Below are positions 11,932-20,979 of a DNA stretch of 64,000 nt, in pieces. A program made the position numbers and the translations under genes. Location of the stretch: assembly GCA_900321275.1 (NCBI GenBank), contig ONVI01000005.1, positions 19,108 through 83,107 on the forward strand, in the 5' to 3' direction. How positions within the stretch are numbered: the stretch's first letter is position 1; the number at the start of each line of letters is the position of its first letter. This stretch comes from an uncultured Eubacteriales bacterium (GTDB lineage: Bacteria; Bacillota; Clostridia; Oscillospirales; Oscillospiraceae). The notes beneath the pieces were generated by a model, which saw nothing but the letters and a program-made list of their open reading frames with translations, was not told the origin of the DNA and searched no databases.

Positions 11932-11988
11932 AAATAACAGAATACGCCGCGATTGCATAGGATAAGGCAGTCCTGTGTGAGATGCCGG

Positions 11989-12047
11989 CAAAACAGCGAT
12001 CCGTTCCACAGGGAAAGCCTGCGGGGCGGATCGCTGTTTTGCTTTTT
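11989..12047 (+). terminator. Intrinsic terminator after ispF
   Basis: A perfect 15-bp stem, CAAAACAGCGATCCG with its complement ending at 12041, is followed by CTTTTT. It sits between ispF and the DUF3343 gene, whose ribosome-binding site begins right after the T run. Confidence 0.85.
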
Positions 12048-12062
12048 GGAGGTTAAAACCGT

Positions 12063-12326
12063 ATGAAATATCTGATCATGTGCAAATCGCTGACCAACGC
12101 CCAGCGCGCCTCCCTGCTCCTGGAAAGGCGCGGGATCGGCGCGGCGGTGGTAAAAGCGCCCCATAGCCTGCGCGCCGGAGGCTGCGGCTATGCCGTGAGC
12201 CTTTACAGGCGTTTGGGGGAGGCAGTCAGCATTTTAAAAAGCGCCGATCTGCTGACCGGGAAGGTCTATCTGCGCAGGGAAGACGGCAGCTATCAGGAGG
12301 CTGCGGCGGATGATCTATCTCGATAA
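12063..12326 (+). CDS. DUF3343 protein (putative S/Se carrier type)
   Basis: An 87-residue protein that matches DUF3343: MKYLIMCKSLTNAQRASLLLERRGI, then APHSLRAGGCGYAVSL. The glycine-flanked cysteine (GGCGYA) is the conserved feature of the family, which has been discussed as a sulfur or selenium carrier. TTTTGGAGG precedes the start. The gene overlaps the next one, a cysteine desulfurase-like enzyme, by 17 bases, and this tight coupling supports a role as its persulfide or selenide partner; that functional link is inference. No selD or yqeB is visible here. Confidence 0.8.
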   Translation: MKYLIMCKSLTNAQRASLLLERRGIGAAVVKAPHSLRAGGCGYAVSLYRRLGEAVSILKSADLLTGKVYLRREDGSYQEAAADDLSR

Positions 12327-13422
12327 TGCCGCGACAACGCTGATAAAGCCGGTAACGGTCGCGCAGGCGATGCTGAACGCCATGCGCAGCTGCGCAAGCC
12401 CCGGCCGCGGCGGACACCGGGCGGCCATGCGGGCGTCGGAGCTTGTCTACCGCTGCCGCGAACAGGCGGCTGAGCTGTTCGGCGTTCCCGATCCGGCATG
12501 CGTCGTCTTCACCATGAACGCCACCCACGGCCTGAATATCGCGATCCGTTCATTGGCAAAAGCCGGGACGCCGGTGCTGATCTCCGGCTATGAGCACAAC
12601 GCCGTGACCCGACCGCTCCGTCAGCTCGGCGCAAAGCTGCTGATTGCCGAATCCCCGCTGTTTGACAGGGAAGCGTGCCTTCGCGCTTTCGAAGAGCGGA
12701 TCGGCGGGGCGGAGCTCGTGGTCTGTACCATGGTTTCCAATGTTTTCGGCTTCATTCTGCCGGTTTACGACATTGCGGCGCTGTGCGCCGACAGAGGCGT
12801 TCCGCTGATCGTGGACGCTTCGCAGGCGGCGGGGATTCTGGAGGTGGATTTCCGAAGGCTCGGCGCCGCCTTTGTCGCCATGCCGGGCCACAAGGGGCTT
12901 CTCGGCCCGCAGGGGACGGGGCTGCTGCTGTGCGGAGAGAGGGGAGAACCCCTGCTTGCCGGGGGCTCCGGTTCCGACAGCCTTTTACAGGAGATGCCCG
13001 CGTACCTGCCGGATCGTCTGGAGGCGGGAACGCATAATGTCCCCGGCATTGCGGGGCTGCTTGCGGGAATTGAGTATATCCGTTCGCGCGGGCCGGACAG
13101 CATCATGGAGCATGAGCGCGGCCTGCTGCGCACGGCGGTCAGCCAGCTGCGAGACTGCGGCGGCCTGGAGCTTTTTGCCGGCCCGGAGGAGACGCAGAGC
13201 GGCGTGCTGTCCTTCCGCATGGGAGGCATGGACTGCGATGAGGCGGCCCGGCAGCTCTCCGAGCGCGGGATCTGCCTCCGAAGCGGACTGCACTGCGCGC
13301 CCCTTGCGCACCGAAGCGCCGGAACGGTCGACACCGGGACGCTGCGCATAAGCTTTTCACCCTTTGTAAGCGAGCAGGAGCTGAACGGCTGCTGCAAAAT
13401 AATCAAAGAAATGCTCAACTGA
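12310..13422 (+). CDS. Class V aminotransferase, cysteine desulfurase family
   Basis: A 370-residue PLP enzyme. The start MIYLDNAATTLIKP and the lysine motif MPGHKGLLGPQGTG (Schiff-base lysine) are typical, as is the C-terminal ICLRSGLHCAPLAH, where the cysteine would carry the persulfide. It resembles the TIGR01977 branch rather than housekeeping IscS or SufS. It overlaps the DUF3343 gene, and that pairing is known from genomes with selenium-dependent molybdenum hydroxylases. The actual acceptor is unknown. No Fe-S assembly gene is next to it. Confidence 0.87.
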   Translation: MIYLDNAATTLIKPVTVAQAMLNAMRSCASPGRGGHRAAMRASELVYRCREQAAELFGVPDPACVVFTMNATHGLNIAIRSLAKAGTPVLISGYEHNAVTRPLRQLGAKLLIAESPLFDREACLRAFEERIGGAELVVCTMVSNVFGFILPVYDIAALCADRGVPLIVDASQAAGILEVDFRRLGAAFVAMPGHKGLLGPQGTGLLLCGERGEPLLAGGSGSDSLLQEMPAYLPDRLEAGTHNVPGIAGLLAGIEYIRSRGPDSIMEHERGLLRTAVSQLRDCGGLELFAGPEETQSGVLSFRMGGMDCDEAARQLSERGICLRSGLHCAPLAHRSAGTVDTGTLRISFSPFVSEQELNGCCKIIKEMLN

Positions 13423-13436
13423 ACGCAGAAATGATA

Positions 13437-13465
13437 TTGCCATTTTGCTCCGCTTGCGGTATAAT
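13437..13465 (+). promoter_or_regulatory. Promoter of cdaA operon
   Basis: TTGCCA at 13437-13442, a 17-base spacer and TATAAT at 13460-13465 lie 53 bases before the cdaA start. This separates the cdaA-cdaR-rseC group from the desulfurase gene. Confidence 0.7.
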
Positions 13466-13518
13466 ATATAGATAGGAATAAAATAGAAAGACTATGTGCA
13501 CGGATAAGAGGAACGTCC

Positions 13519-14406
13519 ATGGATAAAATTACCAATGCGCTGGGACGCGCCGGAAACTATCTGGCGACGATGGGGATCGCCGATTTCATTGACATCATCA
13601 TCGTTGCCTACCTTATATATCGTATTATCTGGTTTATTCGGAAATCCAGCTTCATCAATCTCGCCAAGGGCCTGATTCTGGTGCTGGTCGCGCTGTGGGC
13701 GTCCGAATTCTTCGGGCTGATCATGCTCAGCTATATCCTGAGAAAGACCGTGGAATTGGGCGTCATCGCGCTGGTCATCCTTTTCCAGCCTGAACTGCGC
13801 AGGCTGCTGGAGCGCATGGGCAGCACCCTGAATACGAACATCGGCGGTTCCAGTACCGATATGACCCGCGCGATCAGCGAGGTTGCCCAGGCCTGCGGCG
13901 ATATGGCGGCGACCAATACCGGCGCGCTGCTCGTCTTTGAGCGCAACGTATCGCTCCTGCCCATTGTGGGTACGGGCTCGGTGGTCAATGCCGACACCAA
14001 TACGGAGCTGATCAAGAATCTTTTCTTCAAAAATGCCCCGCTCCATGACGGCGCCGTGATTATGCGCGACGCCAGGATTGAGGCGGCGGGCTGCGTTTTG
14101 CCGCTTTCCAAGAATCAGAATCTGAGCCGCGATCTCGGCACGCGGCACCGCGCCGGCCTCGGCGTCTCCGAGGAGAGCGACGCGATCGCCGTCATCGTCT
14201 CGGAAGAGCGCGGCGACATTTCCGCCGCGATTGACGGACAGCTCAAGCGGCATTTGAGTCCGGGACAGCTCGCCGCCTTCCTGACGAAGGAACTGATCCA
14301 CGAGGAAAAGAAGGACGACAAAGCGGGCCTGTGGAAGGGAATCAAGAGCTTCTTCCAGGCCAATGACGACGACAGCGAGGACCAGCATGAAACAAAATCT
14401 GAGTAA
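13519..14406 (+). CDS. cdaA: Diadenylate cyclase CdaA
   Basis: A 295-residue membrane enzyme that makes cyclic di-AMP from two ATP. Three hydrophobic segments occupy roughly residues 20-90, followed by the DAC domain with HDGAV (DGA at 177-179) and TRHRAG (RHR at 209-211), both catalytic. The C-terminal tail is long and acidic. AAGAGG precedes the start. It overlaps cdaR by 20 bases, the usual cdaA-cdaR order; the glmM gene that often follows in Firmicutes is not here. Confidence 0.96.
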   Translation: MDKITNALGRAGNYLATMGIADFIDIIIVAYLIYRIIWFIRKSSFINLAKGLILVLVALWASEFFGLIMLSYILRKTVELGVIALVILFQPELRRLLERMGSTLNTNIGGSSTDMTRAISEVAQACGDMAATNTGALLVFERNVSLLPIVGTGSVVNADTNTELIKNLFFKNAPLHDGAVIMRDARIEAAGCVLPLSKNQNLSRDLGTRHRAGLGVSEESDAIAVIVSEERGDISAAIDGQLKRHLSPGQLAAFLTKELIHEEKKDDKAGLWKGIKSFFQANDDDSEDQHETKSE

Positions 14407-15739
14407 ACTGTATAACAGTAAAGCGTTTTGGGTTATCGTCTCCCTGATTCTTTCGATCATGCTGTGGGTTTACGTGGCAAGCGTCGAAACGGAAGAATTC
14501 AAGCAGACCTTCCGCGGCGTGCGCGTTCAGCTGGTGGGGGAAGCGCTGCTCCGGGATACCAAGAACCTTGTGATCACCGATATGGATACCAGCACCGTGA
14601 CGGTGGAGGTCGTAGGACCCAGGCGCATTGTCGGCAGTTTCGACTCCGACAACATCTATGCGCAGGTCGACGTGTCCAAGCTTGCCCGCGCGGCCTATAC
14701 CTCGCTGCAGTATTCCGTCATTTTCCCCGACGGTACGGATACCAGCAATCTGACGGTCACGAGAAAAACGCCCGAGACGATCAACTTCATGGTCTCGCCC
14801 CAGACAACGAAATCCATTCAGGTGCGCGGCAGCTTTGACGGCTCGGTCGCCGAGGGCTTTACAGCGGAGGAGCCGATCTTTGAACCCGCGACCATTACGC
14901 TCTCCGGGCCGGAGGCTTACCTGAGAAACGTCGAATACGCCTGGGTGAGCTTCGGCAAAGAGAACGTGGACAGCACCTATGAGGTAGAGACAGGCTATAC
15001 CCTGATGACGGCGGACAACACGCCCGCGTCCACCACCGGTATTACCTGCACGCCCGATGTTGTCACGGCGATTCTCCCGATCCTGACGCTCAAGGAGGTC
15101 AACCTCGGCATCAATCTGATCGAGGCGGGCGGCGCGACAGCCGAAAACACCAAGGTAACCATCGAACCGGACAGCATCGTGCTCGCCGGTGATTCCAAGC
15201 TGCTGGCCGGCATCAACAAGATCACGCTGGCCTCGATCGATCTTGCGGACTTTGTCTCCACCTATACCGACACCTATCTGATCCCCATCGACAACGAGCT
15301 GCGCAACATTACCGGCGTAACGGAGGCCAAGGTTACCGCGGAAATCGTGGGCCTTGAGACGAAGAACGCCAAGGTGACCAACATCTCCTGCATCAATGCC
15401 ACGCCTGGTTTCTCGGCGAAGATCCTGACGGGGGCCCTGTATGTCACGCTGCGCGGCAATCCGGAGAGCCTTGCGGCGATCAAGGATGAAAACATCCGCG
15501 CCGTCGCGGATCTGACGGATATGAACGAGTCTGTCGGGACCTTTATGGCCAAGGTCAAAATCTATGTGGACGGCTATACCGACGTCGGCGCCATCCGTAT
15601 CAACGGACAGGATTACACGATTTATATCCAGATCGAGAAGGAACCGGAGAGAGTCCCGGAGCCCGCGCCGGAGATCATCCCGGAAATGCCTCCGGATATA
15701 CCGCCGGAAATGCCGCCGGAAATGGAGACGGATTCATGA
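14387..15739 (+). CDS. cdaR: YbbR-domain protein CdaR, regulator of CdaA
   Basis: A 450-residue protein. One N-terminal membrane anchor (AFWVIVSLILSIMLWVYVAS) is followed by repeated YbbR domains outside the membrane, each with the FKQTFRGVRVQL- or SIQVRGSF-like strand pattern. The C-terminus is a proline-glutamate tail of repeating PPEMPPE units. CdaR binds CdaA and tunes its activity. The start at 14387 lies inside cdaA and is chosen because it begins just before the anchor, with AGCGAGG upstream. It ends with an ATGA overlap into the RseC-like gene. Confidence 0.92.
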   Translation: MKQNLSKLYNSKAFWVIVSLILSIMLWVYVASVETEEFKQTFRGVRVQLVGEALLRDTKNLVITDMDTSTVTVEVVGPRRIVGSFDSDNIYAQVDVSKLARAAYTSLQYSVIFPDGTDTSNLTVTRKTPETINFMVSPQTTKSIQVRGSFDGSVAEGFTAEEPIFEPATITLSGPEAYLRNVEYAWVSFGKENVDSTYEVETGYTLMTADNTPASTTGITCTPDVVTAILPILTLKEVNLGINLIEAGGATAENTKVTIEPDSIVLAGDSKLLAGINKITLASIDLADFVSTYTDTYLIPIDNELRNITGVTEAKVTAEIVGLETKNAKVTNISCINATPGFSAKILTGALYVTLRGNPESLAAIKDENIRAVADLTDMNESVGTFMAKVKIYVDGYTDVGAIRINGQDYTIYIQIEKEPERVPEPAPEIIPEMPPDIPPEMPPEMETDS

Positions 15740-16143
15740 CACAGGATGCGGTTGTATTCAGATGCCTGGATAACGAAAGGGCGGAGGTCGTCGTCACACG
15801 CGCCACCGCCTGCGGCGCCAATTGTGAAAGCTGCGAGGCGTGCGTGTATCAGAATGAACTCAAAACCGTGGCGCGGAATCTGATCGGCGCGCGTCCCGGC
15901 CAGAAGGTGCTAATCGAGAGCAAGTCGTCGAAGGTTTACGGCGCGATTCTCCTTGTCTATATCGTGCCGATTCTCCTTGCGGTGCTCGGCTGCTTTGCGG
16001 CGTATGCCATGGGCGCGTCCGAAGGGATCTGCGTCCTGTGCACCTTCCTCGGCTTCCTGATGGGGGCCGTCGTCACGGTGGTGACCCAGCGGCTCATGCG
16101 GGACAGGAATCCCATCACGTTTGATATTATCAAATTCAATTGA
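15736..16143 (+). CDS. RseC/SoxR-reducing-system family membrane protein
   Basis: A 135-residue protein. The N-terminal cytoplasmic part has a cysteine cluster (ACGANCESCEACV), followed by two transmembrane helices (AILLVYIVPILLAVLGCFAAYA and a second ending near VVTVVTQ). This is the RseC architecture, linked in other bacteria to the Rnf electron-transport complex and SoxR reduction. No rnf or soxR gene is in the window. It is translationally coupled to cdaR by ATGA. Whether it acts with c-di-AMP signalling is unknown. Confidence 0.82.
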   Translation: MTQDAVVFRCLDNERAEVVVTRATACGANCESCEACVYQNELKTVARNLIGARPGQKVLIESKSSKVYGAILLVYIVPILLAVLGCFAAYAMGASEGICVLCTFLGFLMGAVVTVVTQRLMRDRNPITFDIIKFN

Positions 16144-16156
16144 TTCGGGGGGCAAT

Positions 16157-17035
16157 ATGATCAAAAGTATGACCGGCTACGGCAGTGCGAAGGGGACTGT
16201 GGAAGGGCTCCAGATCACGGTCGAGCTGAAAAGCGTAAACAACCGCTATCTTGACACGTCCGTGCGGCTTCCCAGAAGCTTCCTCTTTGCCGAGGACGCG
16301 GTGAAGTCCGCCGTGCAGAAGCACATCAGCAGGGGAAAGGTGGATGTCTTTATCAGTGTCGATTCCACCGAGGCCGGAGAGATGACCGTCAAGGTCAACG
16401 AGGCGCTGCTGCGCGGTTATCTGGAAGCGATGCAGCATATTTCGGAGGAATACGGCCTTGTCAACGACGCGACCGCGCTGTCGGTCAGCCGTTTTCCGGA
16501 CGTGCTGAGCGTGGAAAAGAAGGATCTGGACGCGGACGCGATTACGGCGGGCATGCTTGACATTACCGAGGGCGCGCTGCATGACTTCGACGCCATGCGG
16601 GAGAGGGAGGGCGCAAAGCTTCGGGAAGACGTGCTTTCCCGCCTCAATGTCATCGACGCGCTGGTGAGCACCGTGGAGCGGGAGAGTCCCAAAACGGTCG
16701 CCGAATACCGCGCAAGGCTCGAGGCCAAAATGGCGGAGGTACTCGGCAGCGCCGGAATCGACGAAAACCGCATTCTTGCCGAGGCCGCAATCTTCGCCGA
16801 TCACATCGCCGTGGATGAGGAGACCGTGAGACTGCGCAGCCACATGAGTCAGCTCAAAACGATGATCAACGGCAGCTCGCCCACCGGCCGCAAGATCGAT
16901 TTTCTGATCCAGGAATTCAACCGCGAGGCCAATACGATCGGCTCCAAATGCCAGAATTCTGACATTGCCCATACGGTGGTGGATCTGAAGTCCGAGATCG
17001 AGAAGATCCGGGAGCAGATCCAGAACATCGAATGA
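16157..17035 (+). CDS. yicC: YicC/YloC-family endoribonuclease
   Basis: A 292-residue protein that opens with the family signature MIKSMTGYG and carries [11 protein letters not shown], both diagnostic of YicC/YloC. The C-terminal DUF1732 part includes [21 protein letters not shown]. Members cleave RNA; the E. coli protein affects small-RNA stability. The start at 16157 follows a G-rich ribosome-binding site. It begins the conserved Firmicutes run yicC-remA-gmk-rpoZ-priA, with 10 bases to remA. Confidence 0.92.
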   Translation: MIKSMTGYGSAKGTVEGLQITVELKSVNNRYLDTSVRLPRSFLFAEDAVKSAVQKHISRGKVDVFISVDSTEAGEMTVKVNEALLRGYLEAMQHISEEYGLVNDATALSVSRFPDVLSVEKKDLDADAITAGMLDITEGALHDFDAMREREGAKLREDVLSRLNVIDALVSTVERESPKTVAEYRARLEAKMAEVLGSAGIDENRILAEAAIFADHIAVDEETVRLRSHMSQLKTMINGSSPTGRKIDFLIQEFNREANTIGSKCQNSDIAHTVVDLKSEIEKIREQIQNIE

Positions 17036-17045
17036 GGACGGTGTG

Positions 17046-17309
17046 ATGAAACTGATCGGAATCGGCTTTGGCAACCTTGTCTCGGCAGAGCGTATCATCT
17101 CCATTGTCAGCCCCGAATCCGCCCCCATCAAGCGCATGATTCAGGACGCGCGGGAGCGGGGACTGCTGATCGACGCCTCCTTCGGACGCAGCACCAGAGC
17201 TGTGATTACGATGGACAGCGGCAATGTGATTCTCTCTGCCCTGACGCCGGAGAACCTTGCGGCGCGCTGCGCCGATATTTCTGAGGAAGGCGGATATAAA
17301 GATGAGTAA
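17046..17309 (+). CDS. remA: RemA/DUF370 DNA-binding regulator
   Basis: An 87-residue protein matching DUF370: [38 protein letters not shown], then [13 protein letters not shown]. In B. subtilis, RemA is a DNA-binding activator of biofilm matrix and osmoprotection genes; in Clostridia the role is less clear. ATG 17046 is preferred over the GTG three bases earlier because GAGGACGG is better spaced. Its end overlaps the gmk start by eight bases. Confidence 0.92.
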   Translation: MKLIGIGFGNLVSAERIISIVSPESAPIKRMIQDARERGLLIDASFGRSTRAVITMDSGNVILSALTPENLAARCADISEEGGYKDE

Positions 17310-17901
17310 AAGAGGCAAGCTTCTGGTGATTTCCGGCCCGTCCGGCGCCGGGAAAAGCACGGTGGTCGCCAAGGCGATCGAGGGCAGGACGGATATCTGC
17401 TTTTCCACCTCGGTCACCACACGCAGCCCGCGCCCCGGCGAAGTGCACGGCAGGGAATACTTCTTTGTCAATTTTGAGCGCTTCCGTGAGATGGTGGAAA
17501 ATGACGAGCTGCTGGAGCATGCGGAGTATGTGGCGAATCGCTACGGCACGCCCCGATCCTATGTGGAAAAGCGCCTTGAAGAGGGGATGAACGTCCTTCT
17601 GGATATTGAGGTGCAGGGCGCGCGGCAGGTGCGCAAAAAAATGCCGGAGGCCATCCTGATCTTTATTGCGCCGCCTTCTCTGGTGGAGCTTGAGCGCCGT
17701 CTCAGAGGGCGCGGCACGGATACGGAGAGGGCCATAGAGGGCCGCCTGATCCGTGCACGGCAGGAGTATCAGGAGGCGGATTTCTACGATTACCTCATTG
17801 TAAACGACGATGTCGACAAGGCCGCCGCCAAGCTCAACGCCATCATCGAGGCCGAGCACTGCCGCTTCGGCGACTGGGCGAACTGGCTGAAATCCAATTG
17901 A
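17302..17901 (+). CDS. gmk: Guanylate kinase
   Basis: A 199-residue enzyme that phosphorylates GMP to GDP. The P-loop GPSGAGKS lies at residues 12-19, followed by the GMP-binding [18 protein letters not shown] and the lid region [17 protein letters not shown]. The start at 17302 overlaps the remA stop (ATGAGTAA). Length and order with remA and rpoZ are canonical. Confidence 0.97.
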   Translation: MSKRGKLLVISGPSGAGKSTVVAKAIEGRTDICFSTSVTTRSPRPGEVHGREYFFVNFERFREMVENDELLEHAEYVANRYGTPRSYVEKRLEEGMNVLLDIEVQGARQVRKKMPEAILIFIAPPSLVELERRLRGRGTDTERAIEGRLIRARQEYQEADFYDYLIVNDDVDKAAAKLNAIIEAEHCRFGDWANWLKSN

Positions 17902-17961
17902 TCGTATCAGCCTGTTAAAAATTGCGCGCCGCGGCTTTCAGCGGCAGAATGGAGAATTGTT

Positions 17962-18153
17962 ATGATGCTTTATCCCCCCGTAGCCGAACTCGTTGACAAG
18001 ATCGGCAGCCGTTACCAGCTTGTAAATCTCGTCGCAAAACGCGCGAGACAGGTCTCTACCGAGGCGGAAGAGAAACAGCTTCCCCTCGAACGCAAGGCAG
18101 TTTCCATCGCCATCGAAGAGGTCTACACCGGAAAACTCAGCCTTGACCGCTGA
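17962..18153 (+). CDS. rpoZ: RNA polymerase omega subunit
   Basis: A 63-residue protein: MMLYPPVAELVDKIGSRYQLVNLVAKRARQ, then LERKAVSIAIEEVYTGKL, matches RpoZ. Omega helps fold the beta-prime subunit. TGGAG lies before the tandem ATG ATG start. It sits between gmk and priA. In B. subtilis coaBC comes between rpoZ and priA, and here it is missing: only 38 bases separate rpoZ from priA. Confidence 0.95.
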   Translation: MMLYPPVAELVDKIGSRYQLVNLVAKRARQVSTEAEEKQLPLERKAVSIAIEEVYTGKLSLDR

Positions 18154-18191
18154 TTTCATTTTTTCCGTTTTGCGGCGGGGGAGGGGGGTTC

Positions 18192-20444
18192 ATGTCCAGA
18201 ACGGTGGCTAAAATCGCGGTCTCTGCCGCGACATACTGGCTTGACAAGCCCTATGATTATCTGATCCCGCCGGAAATGGCAGAGAAAGCCCTCCCGGGTA
18301 TGCGGGTCCATGTGCCCTTTTCCAGGGGCAACCGCAGGACGGAGGGCGTTATTCTTGCCGTCGCGGACCATACAAGCTTCGAGCAGCCGCTGAAGGCCGT
18401 ACTCGCGCTTCTGGACGAGGAGCCCGTGCTGACCGAAGAGCAGATACGTCTCGCCCTTTTCATGCGGGAGCGCTTTTTCTGCACGGTCTATGATGCGATC
18501 CGCGCCATGCTCCCGGCGGGGCTCTGGTTTGACGAAGAGGGAAGACGGCGCGCGAAAGACAAAAGTCTGGAGATGGCGAGACTTGCCATCGAGCCGGAGG
18601 AGGCCGAAGTCCTGCGGGACGCGAAACGGATGCGCTCACCGGGGCAGGCGGCGATTCTGGAGCAGCTGTGCGCCTTTGCGTGTATTCCGAGTCATGATCT
18701 TCTGCTGCATACCGGCGCCAAAAGACAGGCGCTGAAGGCTTTGGAAAAGGCCGGCGCGGTAGAACTCTATGAAAAAGAGGCCTTCCGCCGCCCGCAGATC
18801 CATATCGGCCAGACGGAGCCTCTGCCCGTCCTGAGTCTGGAACAGGACAGGGCCTTTACGGGCATCGACGCCCTTGCGCGTTCCGGAAGAGCCGGGGCGG
18901 CGCTTCTTTTCGGCGTCACCGGCAGCGGCAAGACCAGCGTCTATATCCACCTGATCGACAGCCAGCTTCGCCGGGGCCGCTCGGTGATCCTGCTGGTGCC
19001 GGAGATCGCCCTGACACCCCAGATGATTCAGACCTTCTCCTCCCATTTCGGAAACGACGTCGCCGTTTTGCACAGCAGCCTCACCGTCGGAGAGCGCTAC
19101 GATGAATGGAAGCGGGTCAAAACCGGGAAAGCGCGCGTTGTCATCGGCACGCGCAGCGCGGTTTTCGCCCCGACGCCCGATCTGGGGCTCATCATCATCG
19201 ACGAGGAACAGGAGGAGACCTACAAATCCGAAAACATCCCCCGCTATAACGCGCGGGATGTGGCGAAGTACCGCTGCGCGAAAGCAAATTGCCTGCTGCT
19301 GCTCGGCTCGGCCACGCCGGACGTGGTCAGCATGTACGCTGCCGATACCGGGCGCTATGCGTATTTCACGCTGGAAAACCGCTATAACGAAAAGGATCTG
19401 CCCGCGGTTGAGATCGTGGATATGAAGCGGGAGCTGCGCCAAGGCAACGGCTCGAGCATCAGCAGCGTCCTGCGGGAAGAACTGCAGAAGAATATCGACC
19501 GCGGGGAACAGAGCATCCTGTTCATCAACCGCCGGGGCGCGAACCGCCTCATCAGCTGCGGGGAATGCGGCTTTGTGTACAAGTGTCCCCGCTGCAGCGT
19601 ATCGCTCACCTACCACAGCACGAACAGGCGTCTTCTCTGCCATTACTGCGGCTATTCCCAGCGGCCGGACGAGGTCTGTCCGGACTGCGGCGGCGCCCTC
19701 AAGTATATCGGCGTCGGCACCCAGATGGTGGAAAGCGAACTGAAAGAGCTTTTCCCAGGTACGGAGATCCTGCGCATGGACGCGGATACCGTCGCCCCGG
19801 CGGGCTCCCATGAAAAGCTGCTCGACCGTTTTCGCAGCGAGAATATCCCCGTCATGGTCGGCACCCAGATGGTCACCAAAGGCCTGAATTTTGAAAATGT
19901 GACCCTGGTGGGCGTCATCTCCGCCGACCAGAGTCTCTACGCCGGAAGCTACCGGGCCGGAGAGAGAAGCTTTTCCCTGATCACCCAGGTCGTCGGCAGG
20001 AGCGGCCGCGGGCAAAAGCCGGGACGAGCCGTGATCCAGACCTTTACCCCGGAAAACGAGGTGATCCTCCAGGCGGCAAAGCAGGATTACCCCGGGTTTT
20101 ATCATGCGGAGATCGAGCTGAGAAAGCTCCAGCATACCCCGCCCTTTTCGGAGCTTCTCTCCATTACCGTCTCCGGCATGAATGAAGAGCATGTCTACCG
20201 CACCTGCCGCCTGATCTGCCGGCGCCTGGACGATCTGACAGCGTCCGACGGCAGCGCGGATATCCTCGGCCCCGCGCCCCTTGCCGTGGTGAAGGTGAAC
20301 AACCGTTACCGCTACCGGGTCATGATCTACAGCGGCGGAAACAAGGGAATACGGGCGCTTGTTGCGGGCGTGGTCATGGAATTCTGCCAGGACAAGCGCT
20401 TCGGCGATGTTGCAATCTACGCGGACAATGATCCAAACGATTAA
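18192..20444 (+). CDS. priA: Primosomal protein N' (replication restart helicase PriA)
   Basis: A 750-residue helicase that reloads the replicative helicase at stalled forks. The helicase core has GVTGSGKTSVYIHL (Walker A) and IIDEEQEETYK (Walker B). The zinc-binding insertion has paired cysteines CGECGFVYKCPRC and CHYCG...CPDCGG. GRSGRGQKPGRAVIQT is motif VI. The N-terminal 3'-end-binding region (YDYLIP..MRVHVPFSRGNRRTEGVIL) is complete. The start follows GGAGGGGGG. def begins 16 bases after its stop. Confidence 0.96.
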   Translation: MSRTVAKIAVSAATYWLDKPYDYLIPPEMAEKALPGMRVHVPFSRGNRRTEGVILAVADHTSFEQPLKAVLALLDEEPVLTEEQIRLALFMRERFFCTVYDAIRAMLPAGLWFDEEGRRRAKDKSLEMARLAIEPEEAEVLRDAKRMRSPGQAAILEQLCAFACIPSHDLLLHTGAKRQALKALEKAGAVELYEKEAFRRPQIHIGQTEPLPVLSLEQDRAFTGIDALARSGRAGAALLFGVTGSGKTSVYIHLIDSQLRRGRSVILLVPEIALTPQMIQTFSSHFGNDVAVLHSSLTVGERYDEWKRVKTGKARVVIGTRSAVFAPTPDLGLIIIDEEQEETYKSENIPRYNARDVAKYRCAKANCLLLLGSATPDVVSMYAADTGRYAYFTLENRYNEKDLPAVEIVDMKRELRQGNGSSISSVLREELQKNIDRGEQSILFINRRGANRLISCGECGFVYKCPRCSVSLTYHSTNRRLLCHYCGYSQRPDEVCPDCGGALKYIGVGTQMVESELKELFPGTEILRMDADTVAPAGSHEKLLDRFRSENIPVMVGTQMVTKGLNFENVTLVGVISADQSLYAGSYRAGERSFSLITQVVGRSGRGQKPGRAVIQTFTPENEVILQAAKQDYPGFYHAEIELRKLQHTPPFSELLSITVSGMNEEHVYRTCRLICRRLDDLTASDGSADILGPAPLAVVKVNNRYRYRVMIYSGGNKGIRALVAGVVMEFCQDKRFGDVAIYADNDPND

Positions 20445-20460
20445 AGAATTGGAGATAAAG

Positions 20461-20964
20461 ATGGCACGCAGAAATATCCTCACAAAAGAACAGCCGGCGC
20501 TGTATAAGAAGTGCCGCCCGGTAACGGAGTTTAATCCCAGACTGCACCAGCTTCTGGACGACATGGCGGAGACCCTCGCCGGGGAAAACGGCGTGGGACT
20601 CGCGGCGCCTCAGGTCGGCGTGCTGCGGCGCGCCGTGATTGTATTGGAGACCAATGTCCCCGAGGGGGAAGAGGAATACCTCATCGAGCTTGTTAACCCC
20701 GAAATCATCGAGGCCACCGGCGAACAGAACGGCGCGGAGGGCTGCCTCAGCGTTCCGGGCGAATACGGCCTCGTGAAGCGCCCCATGCACGTGAAGGTAC
20801 GCGCGCAGGATCGGGACGGCAACACCTTTGAGGTCGAGGGCGAGGGGCTGACGGCAAGATGCTTCTGCCATGAGATCGACCATCTGGAGGGGATTGTCTT
20901 TACCTCCAAGTGTGAGCGCATGCTGAGCGAGGAAGAACTTGAAAAGGGCGAGATCAAGGAATAA
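20461..20964 (+). CDS. def: Peptide deformylase
   Basis: A 167-residue metalloenzyme that removes the formyl group from new proteins. All three motifs are present: GVGLAAPQVG, EGCLSVPG (metal-binding Cys) and HEIDHLEG (two metal-binding His plus catalytic Glu). The start at 20461 is chosen from TTGGAG just upstream; the open frame extends back into priA. The next gene, fmt, performs the opposite reaction on initiator tRNA, the usual pairing. Confidence 0.97.
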   Translation: MARRNILTKEQPALYKKCRPVTEFNPRLHQLLDDMAETLAGENGVGLAAPQVGVLRRAVIVLETNVPEGEEEYLIELVNPEIIEATGEQNGAEGCLSVPGEYGLVKRPMHVKVRAQDRDGNTFEVEGEGLTARCFCHEIDHLEGIVFTSKCERMLSEEELEKGEIKE

Positions 20965-20979
20965 AGGCGGTTTATCGTT

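Noticed and set aside
18636-20564. A 642-codon minus-strand frame
   Set aside because: It is opposite priA and shows no family motif.
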